Assembly: GCA_039812985.1 (NCBI GenBank)
Contig: JBDHUL010000029.1
Coordinates: 1 to 10,752, forward strand
DNA from: JAPUDS01 sp039812985
GTDB taxonomy: Bacteria; Patescibacteriota; Saccharimonadia; Saccharimonadales; Saccharimonadaceae
Reading direction: 5' to 3'
Length of the DNA stretch: 10,752 nt
A program made the position numbers and the translations under genes. This document shows positions 5,508 to 10,752 of this stretch, piece by piece. The notes under the pieces are model-generated. The model was not told the DNA's origin. It did no database searches and saw only the letters and a list, made by a program, of their open reading frames with translations. Within the stretch, counting starts at the first letter, position 1; each line of letters begins with the position of its first letter.

Positions 5508-6601
5508 TGCCAGGCTGTTTTGGTCATCGACAGACTCGGTACGACATCGAGACTGAACGGGTCGGCTGTTTTACCGGCTATAAACATATAGTACCCAAGT
5601 GTTGCAATCATCGCTCCGTTGTCGGTGCACAGTTTCATGGGGGCGTAGGTGATATCCATAGGCAGGCGATGGCGTAATTGACGACGGAGCTCCTGATTTG
5701 CCGCCACGCCGCCAGCTATCACAACTGAAGCCGGATGGTATGCTTCACAAGCCCGCGTAGTTTTATCGACCAGCGTCTCAACCGCCACGCGCTGAAAACT
5801 CGCCGCGATATCATCCCTCTGCTGGTCGGACAATAGGCCAGCCAATTCGTGAGATGGAAAGGTAAAATCCCTCCCAGCGGCCTTTTGCGCCGTACGGAGC
5901 ACTGCCGTCTTGAGGCCGGAAAAGGAAAAGTCGTATGGTCTGTCAAGCTTGGCTTTGGGGAGCGGAAATGTGTGGGCATCGCCCCGGCTCGCCGCAACAT
6001 CGATGGCCGGGCCGCCAGGGTAGGGAAGGCCGATAATTTTCGCCACTTTGTCATAAGCCTCGCCGGCCGCGTCATCCTGAGTTTGTCCAAGCAGCTCATA
6101 GCTACCATGGTCATGAAACAAGACGAGCTGCGTATGACCACCGCTGACAATAAGTGCCAGTACTGGAAACTGCGGCTGACGAGCCGGAAGCTGTCCCCGT
6201 AGCTCATCGAGGGTTGCCGACGGCCCAAGTTCGGTCACAAAGTTAGCATAAACGTGTCCTTCGACGTGATGCGCAGCAACTAACGGCTTACCCTTCGTCA
6301 CCGCCAGCGTCCGCGCCGCTAGGGTGCCGACAAGAAGCGACCCAACAAGACCGGGAGCATACGTCACCGCAACGACATCTATGTCATCCCACTTACACGC
6401 TGCATCTGACAATGCTTTGTCGATGACCGGGTTTATAACCTCTATATGACTTCGCGCTGCCACCTCTGGCACCACTCCACCGTACTGGCTATGAATATCT
6501 ATCTGGGTGTGTACGACATTCGACAATAAACGCCGTCCGTCTTCGACGACCGCCGCGGCTGTTTCGTCGCAGCTGCTCTCTATGCCAAGCACTTTTACCA
6601 T
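5504..6601 (-). CDS. tsaD: tRNA N6-adenosine threonylcarbamoyltransferase TsaD
   Basis: TsaD transfers the threonylcarbamoyl group to A37 of tRNA and in bacteria works with TsaB and TsaE, neither of which is in this window. The 365-residue protein has the ASKHA fold motifs in order: GIESSCDET (6-14), the metal-ligand motif HHVEGH (111-116, His112 and His116), SGGHT (153-157), DDAAGEAYDK (176-185), YPGGP (194-198), FSFSGLKT (225-232), AGGVAAN (296-302) and CTDNGAMIA (325-333, Asp327). It is longer than the usual 335-345 residues, partly from an insert at about 123-145. The start at 6601 gives the canonical MVKVLGIESS. The in-frame ATG at 6622 would lie upstream of the predicted -10 box. The stop overlaps that of tsaC in the shared bases CTAA. 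Confidence 0.96.
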   Translation of the reverse strand: MVKVLGIESSCDETAAAVVEDGRRLLSNVVHTQIDIHSQYGGVVPEVAARSHIEVINPVIDKALSDAACKWDDIDVVAVTYAPGLVGSLLVGTLAARTLAVTKGKPLVAAHHVEGHVYANFVTELGPSATLDELRGQLPARQPQFPVLALIVSGGHTQLVLFHDHGSYELLGQTQDDAAGEAYDKVAKIIGLPYPGGPAIDVAASRGDAHTFPLPKAKLDRPYDFSFSGLKTAVLRTAQKAAGRDFTFPSHELAGLLSDQQRDDIAASFQRVAVETLVDKTTRACEAYHPASVVIAGGVAANQELRRQLRHRLPMDITYAPMKLCTDNGAMIATLGYYMFIAGKTADPFSLDVVPSLSMTKTAWH

Positions 6602-6610
6602 AGTACAGCC

Positions 6611-6619
6611 ATAGTACCA
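6611..6619 (-). promoter_or_regulatory. Extended -10 promoter of tsaD (leaderless start)
   Basis: On the minus strand TGG followed by TACTAT (6616-6611) ends 9 nt before the ATG at 6601. No good -35 box is seen. Initiation near 6604 would leave almost no leader, and no Shine-Dalgarno sequence is present. The rplA promoter diverges from it starting about 30 bp away. Confidence 0.45.
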
Positions 6620-6647
6620 CATATCCCCGTGGCTGCGCTGGAAGCCA

Positions 6648-6676
6648 TAGACAAATCATCGCCCCTGTTATATACT
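6648..6676 (+). promoter_or_regulatory. Promoter of rplA
   Basis: TAGACA (6648-6653, five of six to consensus), a 17-nt spacer, then TATACT (6671-6676, five of six). This is the best two-box promoter in the window. Initiation near 6683 gives rplA a leader of about 70 nt. It shows that L1 is transcribed separately from L11. Confidence 0.6.
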
Positions 6677-6704
6677 GTAGGAGTTATACAAACCAAAGTT
6701 GGGA

Positions 6705-6724
6705 GCATGCCCGAGTAGGCATGC
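6705..6724 (+). promoter_or_regulatory. Perfect 7-bp hairpin in the rplA leader
   Basis: GCATGCC (6705-6711) pairs exactly with GGCATGC (6718-6724) around the loop CGAGTA. It lies within the predicted leader, 22 nt downstream of the expected initiation site and 13 nt before the AAAGGA ribosome binding site. No U-tract follows, so it is not a terminator. L1 often represses its own mRNA by binding a leader structure, which makes this a candidate operator. The known L1 site includes specific internal-loop bases that I cannot confirm here. Confidence 0.4.
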
Positions 6725-6751
6725 GCTACGTACCACGAAAGGATATCGTCT

Positions 6752-7747
6752 ATGGCTAAAAAAGCTGAGTTACTTGAGCAGGCACACGCACTCAAACTCG
6801 ATGTGTCAGAAAAAAATACCATTGCCGAGATTGAGGCTGCACTCCAAGGGGCTGAGAAAAAGAAGGGAAACACCACCGGCGATAAAGAAATCGTCGCAGA
6901 ACGAAAGGCATCAGTTGCCAAAGCTGGCAAACGCAGCGAAAAAGCCATAGAAGAGGCCGAGGAAAAAGCCGAAAAAGAAGCCCGCAAAGCTGCGCACGAT
7001 ACAACCGCCCAGGGCGACGTCGAAGCACATATCAAACGAGGCGCCGCACCAGTTCCTCGTCCAAAAGCTGAACGCCGCGGTAAGAAGTTTAAAGAAGCCG
7101 CCAAAAAAGTGGAAGCCGGCAAAACCTACACACTCGACGAGGCTGTCAAACTAGCGGCCGAAACCAGCCCGGTCAAGTTTGATGCGACCATCGAAGTACA
7201 TGTCGTCCTAGGTGTTGACCCGCGTCAAGCCGACCAAAATATCCGTACCACCGTCACACTTCCGCACGGCACTGGTAAAACTGTACGAGTTGCCGCCTTT
7301 GTTCCCATCGACGAAGAAGCCGCCGCTAAAAAAGCAGGGGCTGACTTAGTAGGAGAAGAAGCCATCGTCAAGCAGCTCGACAAAGAACAGATTAACTTCG
7401 ACGTTCTTGTTGCAACTCCACAATTCATGCCAAAACTCGGCAAATATGCCCGTTTACTTGGACCGCGCGGTCTCATGCCGAATCCAAAAAGCGGCACCGT
7501 CGCAACCAACATAACCAAGGCAGTTACCGATGCTAGGGGTGGTAAAGTCGAATACCGCGTTGACAAACAAAGTATTGTTCACCTCGGTATTGGTAAGGTG
7601 AGTTTTGGCGCTACTAAGCTCCAAGACAATGCTAAAGCCTTCTTCGATAGCCTCCAGGGTGTCAAACCAAGTTCTATAAAAGGAGCCTTCATTCAGAGCG
7701 CTCACATTGCTTCGACCATGGGCCCAGGCATCAAAGTCGAACTGTAG
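6752..7747 (+). CDS. rplA: 50S ribosomal protein L1 with long N-terminal extension
   Basis: L1 forms the mobile stalk of the 50S subunit near the E site and often represses its own mRNA. Residues 107-331 are a complete normal L1. They include RRGKKFKEAAKKV, FDATIEVHVVLGVDPRQADQ, LPHGTGKTVRV (170-180), the signature LGPRGLMPNPKSGTV (236-250) and the end STMGPGIKVEL. The family is usually about 230 residues, so about 105 are extra. Residues 2-35 look like a SAP/HeH/Rho-N-type helix-extended-helix (AELLEQAHALKLDVSE, then a second helix). Residues 36-106 are a linker rich in Lys, Glu and Ala. The start at 6752 is backed by AAAGGA 8 nt upstream, and the frame stays open without a break, so the extension is translated unless an internal start is used. 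An extra nucleic-acid contact is plausible but inferred. Confidence 0.96.
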   Translation: MAKKAELLEQAHALKLDVSEKNTIAEIEAALQGAEKKKGNTTGDKEIVAERKASVAKAGKRSEKAIEEAEEKAEKEARKAAHDTTAQGDVEAHIKRGAAPVPRPKAERRGKKFKEAAKKVEAGKTYTLDEAVKLAAETSPVKFDATIEVHVVLGVDPRQADQNIRTTVTLPHGTGKTVRVAAFVPIDEEAAAKKAGADLVGEEAIVKQLDKEQINFDVLVATPQFMPKLGKYARLLGPRGLMPNPKSGTVATNITKAVTDARGGKVEYRVDKQSIVHLGIGKVSFGATKLQDNAKAFFDSLQGVKPSSIKGAFIQSAHIASTMGPGIKVEL

Positions 7748-7791
7748 CGGTAGCGAGGGCGTCGTTCATGTTCGCCCCGCGGGCACGGTAG

Positions 7792-8235
7792 CTATTGGGA
7801 GGACGTGGAAACCGCTCTGACCGAAAGCACCTTCGACACATACCAAGTATCAATAACCTTCTCTGATGGTGTCAAATCTGGCACGACGTACTGCTGCTCG
7901 GTTTTTTTAACCTCGGCCGTCACCTCGAACTGCATATCTGGTTTCCAAACACCGTTTTCTTGCAGTAAGTGCTGGTTTGGCGAAATAATCTTTTCCACCC
8001 CCTCAAGGCAGGGCCCGGTCATGTACTGATCGCTTACGGCGTACTCGCAGTATGAGTCTTCGTTTTCCTCGGGACTAAAGCGAAATGTCTCCGTCAACGG
8101 CGTGTGCGGTATGGGCTGTGTCGTGACATTGGAGTGGCGCGGCCAGACAAACCACGCGATGGCCAACGCGATGGTGACAGCCACAAGAACGCGCTCAAGG
8201 CCAACGACGCCGAGAACTTTACGTTTTTTGTTCAT
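7792..8235 (-). CDS. Small single-pass membrane protein of unknown function
   Basis: A 147-residue protein with a basic N-terminus (MNKKRK) and one hydrophobic segment at about residues 15-31 (ERVLVAVTIALAIAWFVW). The remaining 115 residues should lie outside the membrane. This part is polar, with Cys63 and Cys76 that could form a disulphide, and no recognisable catalytic motif. The hydrophobic segment may be an uncleaved anchor, as no clear signal-peptidase site follows it. I recognise no family. ATG 8235 is chosen because a perfect TATAAT ends 7 nt upstream of it. The other in-frame start at 8244 overlaps that box, and the frame extending to 8334 would run through it. The gene is convergent with rplA and divergent from the glycosyltransferase set. 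About 44 nt without a clear terminator separate it from rplA. Confidence 0.68.
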   Translation of the reverse strand: MNKKRKVLGVVGLERVLVAVTIALAIAWFVWPRHSNVTTQPIPHTPLTETFRFSPEENEDSYCEYAVSDQYMTGPCLEGVEKIISPNQHLLQENGVWKPDMQFEVTAEVKKTEQQYVVPDLTPSEKVIDTWYVSKVLSVRAVSTSSQ

Positions 8236-8242
8236 ATGGTTC

Positions 8243-8248
8243 ATTATA
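8243..8248 (-). promoter_or_regulatory. -10 box of the membrane protein gene (leaderless start)
   Basis: On the minus strand a perfect TATAAT (8248-8243), directly preceded by TG, ends 7 nt before the ATG at 8235. Transcription would begin at or next to the start codon. No Shine-Dalgarno sequence is present and no clear -35 box is seen. Confidence 0.5.
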
Positions 8249-8276
8249 CACACCGCATCTATCGACCGTCTAGGAG

Positions 8277-8285
8277 TGATATGAT
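8277..8285 (+). promoter_or_regulatory. Extended -10 promoter of the micro-ORF/glycosyltransferase set
   Basis: TGA followed by TATGAT (8280-8285), with no clear -35 box. Initiation near 8292 would give a leader of about 22 nt holding the Shine-Dalgarno sequence GGAGGA (8305-8310). It diverges from the membrane protein promoter about 30 bp away. Confidence 0.4.
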
Positions 8286-8313
8286 AGTATCGTATACAAG
8301 AAACGGAGGAATT

Positions 8314-8406
8314 ATGGCCGACGAACAACCACAAGTTGACGGGTACTATGGTGACGATGCGGGTTCAAACGATGAACTCGACCTTAGCTTTCTCGATGAA
8401 AAATAG
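8314..8406 (+). CDS. 30-aa acidic micro-ORF coupled to the glycosyltransferase gene
   Basis: A 30-residue frame starting at ATG 8314, with GGAGGA close upstream (8305-8310). The peptide is very acidic: nine of 30 residues are Asp or Glu against a single Lys at the C-terminus, with two adjacent Tyr at 11-12. It has no hydrophobic segment. Its last codons contain the ATG of the glycosyltransferase gene at 8396, so the two frames overlap by 11 nt. This is the standard geometry for translational coupling, because the downstream gene has no Shine-Dalgarno sequence of its own. It may act mainly as a translated leader or may be a functional micro-protein. I recognise no family. Confidence 0.55.
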   Translation: MADEQPQVDGYYGDDAGSNDELDLSFLDEK

Positions 8407-9598
8407 CCCGCTTCGGGTAGCACTTGTTGTCCCGCATATGTTTATGCATAGGGACATTTTGCCTCACGTTATCTTCTCGCCGGGACACCTCGCTCTTACG
8501 CTTGCAAAGGGACTCGTAGAACAGGGAATCGACGTTACACTGTACACGCCAGGGCCGGTTGACACTCCTGTGAAAAACCTCACCAGCGATTTGTCGCTGT
8601 TTGAACGCGAACTCGCCGGAAGGGGAGCGCACGGCGACAGTTACCTTGACCTTCTGCGTAAGCATCCATTTACGTTTATCACACTTGCACGCCAGGTACA
8701 GGCAGAAATCGTCGCTCGGGTGTATCACGACGCGAACCAAGGTCTATACGACATGGTGCATGTCTATACCAATGAAGAAGAGCTTGCTCTCGCCTTTGCA
8801 TCACTCTGCCGCAAACCGGTTATGTTTACCCACCACGACCCCTTCAACTTCCTCATAAAGTACAAAAATAATTTTCCCAAGTACAAACATCTCAATTGGG
8901 TTTCCATGTCCTATGCTCAGCGCCGCGGTATGCCAGCCGATACCAACTGGGCTGCTAACATTTACCACGGCCTCGACAACCCCGCACTCTACCCAATAGC
9001 CCCTCTCGATCAGCCCAGAGCAAAACGAGATCAGTACGTCGGGTATTTAGGTCGAATTATTGAACCTAAGGGTGTACATCTCGCTATTGCCGCCGTTCAA
9101 AAATATAACGAAACCGCCTCTGAACCATTACTGCTAAAAATTGCCGGTAAACACTACGCCGAAAGTACCAAGGATACCTACTGGCGAGAGAAAATCGAGC
9201 CCGAACTTGACGAGCACATTCAGTACGTCGGCTTCATAGCAAACGATGAAGAGAAGCGGCAGTTTCTTGGTGGCGCCGAAGCGCTCCTCGTACCGTCGCT
9301 GTTTGACGAGCCATTTGGCATGGTCAACCTGGAGTCATTTGCCTGTGGTACGCCGGTCATTGCACTTGATTCCGGCGCATTGCCCGAAGTTATCGACAAC
9401 GGCGTGACGGGGTATATCGTCGAAAAATCTACTGACGAACAACAAGTGGTCGGCAAGCTCGAAGAAGCGCTGAGGCTACTCGATAAAATTGACCGTCAAT
9501 CCTGCATCACGGCGTACAAAAACAATTTTACCCTCAAGCACATGGTATCTGAGCATAATAAGTTGTATCGCCGATTGGCTCGCCGTGATATGGTATAG
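8396..9598 (+). CDS. GT4-family glycosyltransferase (GT-B fold)
   Basis: A 400-residue glycosyltransferase that transfers a sugar from an activated donor. The acceptor cannot be told from the sequence. The N-terminal domain begins RVALVVPHMF (7-16) and has the Gly-rich turn SPGHLALTLAKGLVEQGIDVTLYTP (28-52). The C-terminal donor-binding domain has YLGRIIEPKG (217-226) and the GT4 EX7E motif EPFGMVNLE (Glu305, Glu313), then ACGTPVIALDSGALPEVI (316-333). No membrane segment is seen, so it is probably cytoplasmic, perhaps at the membrane surface, making an envelope glycan or glycolipid. The in-frame ATG at 8336 lies inside the micro-ORF; ATG 8396 starts directly before the first beta strand and fits better. 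The next gene starts 2 nt after the stop. Confidence 0.9.
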   Translation: MKNSPLRVALVVPHMFMHRDILPHVIFSPGHLALTLAKGLVEQGIDVTLYTPGPVDTPVKNLTSDLSLFERELAGRGAHGDSYLDLLRKHPFTFITLARQVQAEIVARVYHDANQGLYDMVHVYTNEEELALAFASLCRKPVMFTHHDPFNFLIKYKNNFPKYKHLNWVSMSYAQRRGMPADTNWAANIYHGLDNPALYPIAPLDQPRAKRDQYVGYLGRIIEPKGVHLAIAAVQKYNETASEPLLLKIAGKHYAESTKDTYWREKIEPELDEHIQYVGFIANDEEKRQFLGGAEALLVPSLFDEPFGMVNLESFACGTPVIALDSGALPEVIDNGVTGYIVEKSTDEQQVVGKLEEALRLLDKIDRQSCITAYKNNFTLKHMVSEHNKLYRRLARRDMV

Positions 9599-9600
9599 AC

Positions 9601-10506
9601 ATGAAAGAAACTCTAGCTCCGCCACAAAGACCTCTGCACGAAAGCATTGCGTTATCTATCTTTGAAAAAAGTGATATTTTGACCAAGATAGCGGCAACGC
9701 GGAATCATCTCAGGGAATCGCCCCTCACTCGGCCGACACAGAGCACCATAGAGTATAGCCTAGACATCGCAGATCCACTGGTAATCATGTACGATTTCCC
9801 AGAAATAAACAGCAATAAACATCCGCTCTATCTTCCGTCCGGGACGATGGATTTTCACCATACCACAGAAGATAACGGGAGGAGCGCATTGCACGCCGTA
9901 TATAAGGATCAGGGTGCAACCACACACTACACGTTCTCGCCCGAAATAACGCCGGACGGTCCCTTATGGGCACTCTGTGGAGCAGGCAAAAAACCTATAA
10001 TGGCCCTCAACACGGCTCAGTTCAGCCAGCTCGTCACGACCGTGACTTGCACGCGCCACCCGTCCTGGCTGGATAATCCCAGGCATCTTTCTCACCCCGG
10101 AGTCGCGACGCAGAACCTCGCCGCTATGATCATGGCGGTCACACCGCCAACAAGTCACGAGATGCTATTTGCCGCCGAGTTGCCAAATAACTATAGCGAA
10201 AAGCCGCTGTCCATACGATTTTCGCTATTTGATAACGCAGAAAAAACCCAGGAGCGCTTATACATACAACCTCCTTCGGTTGAGGTTGATATGCTGGATA
10301 ACACAACCTATCATCTTCAGGAGCTGGTGGTGATCGATACCTCCAACCACAAACCGGCAAATCTCGAGACAGTACGTGCATCGAGATACCTGCTTGGCGA
10401 CGCGCCCCAAGACGTAAAAAAAGTGCTTTTTTCAGCTGACACAACCGATTACGTCACCTTAGTCGATAATCTGATGAAAGGCATTACGCACCAGTTTCTT
10501 CGGTAG
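9601..10506 (+). CDS. Unknown 301-aa protein linked to the glycosyltransferase
   Basis: I do not recognise this 301-residue protein. It begins 2 nt after the glycosyltransferase stop on the same strand without a Shine-Dalgarno sequence, so it is probably translationally coupled and functionally linked. No signal peptide, membrane helix or Walker motif is visible, so it should be cytoplasmic. The sequence alternates beta-like strands and turns and is fairly rich in His and Thr. Notable patches are PSGTMDFHHTTEDNG (79-93), WALCGAGKKP (122-131) and HPSWLDNPRHLSHPG (153-167), where clustered His, Asp and Trp could form a site. Its length and open frame make a real gene likely. It ends 3 nt before the stop of the convergent thymidylate synthase gene. 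Confidence 0.75.
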   Translation: MKETLAPPQRPLHESIALSIFEKSDILTKIAATRNHLRESPLTRPTQSTIEYSLDIADPLVIMYDFPEINSNKHPLYLPSGTMDFHHTTEDNGRSALHAVYKDQGATTHYTFSPEITPDGPLWALCGAGKKPIMALNTAQFSQLVTTVTCTRHPSWLDNPRHLSHPGVATQNLAAMIMAVTPPTSHEMLFAAELPNNYSEKPLSIRFSLFDNAEKTQERLYIQPPSVEVDMLDNTTYHLQELVVIDTSNHKPANLETVRASRYLLGDAPQDVKKVLFSADTTDYVTLVDNLMKGITHQFLR

Positions 10507-10509
10507 CGT

Positions 10510-10752
10510 CTAGACGATAACAAGATCTGTTTTCAGTTTGTCGTGCGACCGATAATCCTCAAGGATAAAATTTTCTTCCTTGAAACTATCTATGTCCTTG
10601 ACCTCACCAACAATTTTTAGCGTCGGAAAGGGGAAAGGCTTACGACGGAGTTGCTCTTTCGCAACCTCTAGATGATTGGTGTAGAGGTGAGCGCTTCCCG
10701 CTGAGACGATAAGTTCACGCGCTTCAAGACCTGTGACATATGCGACCATATG
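10510..10752 (-). CDS. thyA: Thymidylate synthase, C-terminal part (cut by window edge)
   Basis: Thymidylate synthase methylates dUMP to dTMP with methylenetetrahydrofolate. Only the last 80 or so codons are inside the window, and the frame continues past its right edge. The visible part matches the family's C-terminal region. VAYVTGLEARELIVSAGSAHLYTNHLE includes the His and Tyr of the HLYxNH motif that contacts dUMP. KEQLRRKPFPFPTLKI matches the conserved KEQLsRepxplPkL segment. The final residues are less usual: LEDYRSHDKLKTDLVIV stands where many members have YdPHPxIKAPVAV, so the tail that closes over the active site is altered. The gene converges on the 301-aa gene with a 3-nt gap. The family call is firm; activity cannot be judged from this fragment. 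Confidence 0.88.
   Translation of the reverse strand, partial: HMVAYVTGLEARELIVSAGSAHLYTNHLEVAKEQLRRKPFPFPTLKIVGEVKDIDSFKEENFILEDYRSHDKLKTDLVIV

Noticed and set aside
5849..6202. 117-codon open frame on the plus strand within tsaD
   Set aside because: It is antisense to conserved TsaD motifs and shows no domain or ribosome binding site.
6595..7122. 175-codon open frame on the minus strand opposite the L1 extension
   Set aside because: Its Ala/Ser/Phe-rich composition is the mirror of the Lys/Glu/Ala-rich L1 segment, and it also overlaps the rplA promoter.
7748..7791. GGGCG/CGCCC pairing between rplA and the membrane protein gene as a terminator
   Set aside because: The stem is only 5 bp with an 11-nt loop and there is no U-tract on either strand.
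8104..8313. Longer plus-strand frame reading into the micro-ORF
   Set aside because: This part is antisense to the membrane protein gene and upstream of the predicted promoter. The Shine-Dalgarno sequence directly before 8314 marks that ATG as the start.
8236..8334. Longer minus-strand frame giving the membrane protein 33 more residues
   Set aside because: It runs through the TATAAT box at 8248-8243 and through the divergent promoter region. The MNKKRK start is a typical basic N-terminus before the membrane helix.
8336..8395. Earlier in-frame start of the glycosyltransferase at 8336
   Set aside because: These 20 residues lie out of frame inside the micro-ORF, have no ribosome binding site, and precede the first conserved beta strand of the fold.
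1..10752. Alternative code with TGA read as glycine (Gracilibacteria/Absconditabacteria type)
   Set aside because: No conserved gene here contains an in-frame TGA, and glycines are encoded by GGN. The GC content near 50% is also unlike those lineages.
1..10752. Mobile elements, CRISPR arrays, toxin-antitoxin or defence modules
   Set aside because: No transposase, integrase, regularly spaced repeats or recognisable defence domains are present. The P-loop protein resembles zeta-toxin kinases in fold, but it has no antitoxin partner and is followed by a metalloprotease gene.

Overview
This window carries part of a compact bacterial chromosome. It is gene-dense, has a GC content near 50% by eye, and uses the standard bacterial code. 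The conserved genes contain no in-frame TGA, and one open frame ends in TGA. It shows no insertion sequence, CRISPR array, phage gene or replication origin, and no gap without a gene exceeds 150 bases. The lineage is inferred, not shown. A fragmented secE-nusG / rplK / rplA cluster, an unusually extended ribosomal protein L1, short intergenic gaps and apparently leaderless genes would fit a Patescibacteria/CPR genome, possibly Saccharibacteria-like.

Left part (1-2781): a tRNA-Trp gene on the minus strand diverges from a P-loop kinase-like gene. That gene is followed 3 nt later by a YgjP/DUF45-type zinc metalloprotease, then by a membrane sensor histidine kinase with no response regulator beside it.

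Centre (2797-7747): the conserved translation/secretion genes are present but split. secE-nusG plus a 110-aa unknown gene form one unit with its own promoter and a hairpin/U-tract in its leader. rplK has its own promoter and is followed by a 68-aa unknown gene and a TsaC/Sua5-like gene. tsaD lies tail-to-tail with tsaC on the minus strand. rplA follows with its own promoter and a hairpin leader. So two genes of the tRNA t6A pathway sit between L11 and L1, which are normally adjacent. The L1 protein carries about 105 extra N-terminal residues that start with a SAP/HeH-like helical segment.

Right part (7792-10752): a small single-pass membrane protein on the minus strand diverges from a plus-strand set of three genes. 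These are a 30-aa acidic micro-ORF, a GT4-type glycosyltransferase whose start overlaps the micro-ORF's end, and a 301-aa unknown protein. The window ends inside the C-terminal part of a minus-strand thymidylate synthase.

A recurring pattern may matter more than any single gene. Five genes (the kinase-like gene, the histidine kinase, tsaC, tsaD and the small membrane protein) have a TANNNT-type -10 box ending only 7-10 nt before the ATG and no Shine-Dalgarno sequence, as expected for leaderless mRNAs. The ribosomal and secretion genes instead have conventional leaders with Shine-Dalgarno sequences.
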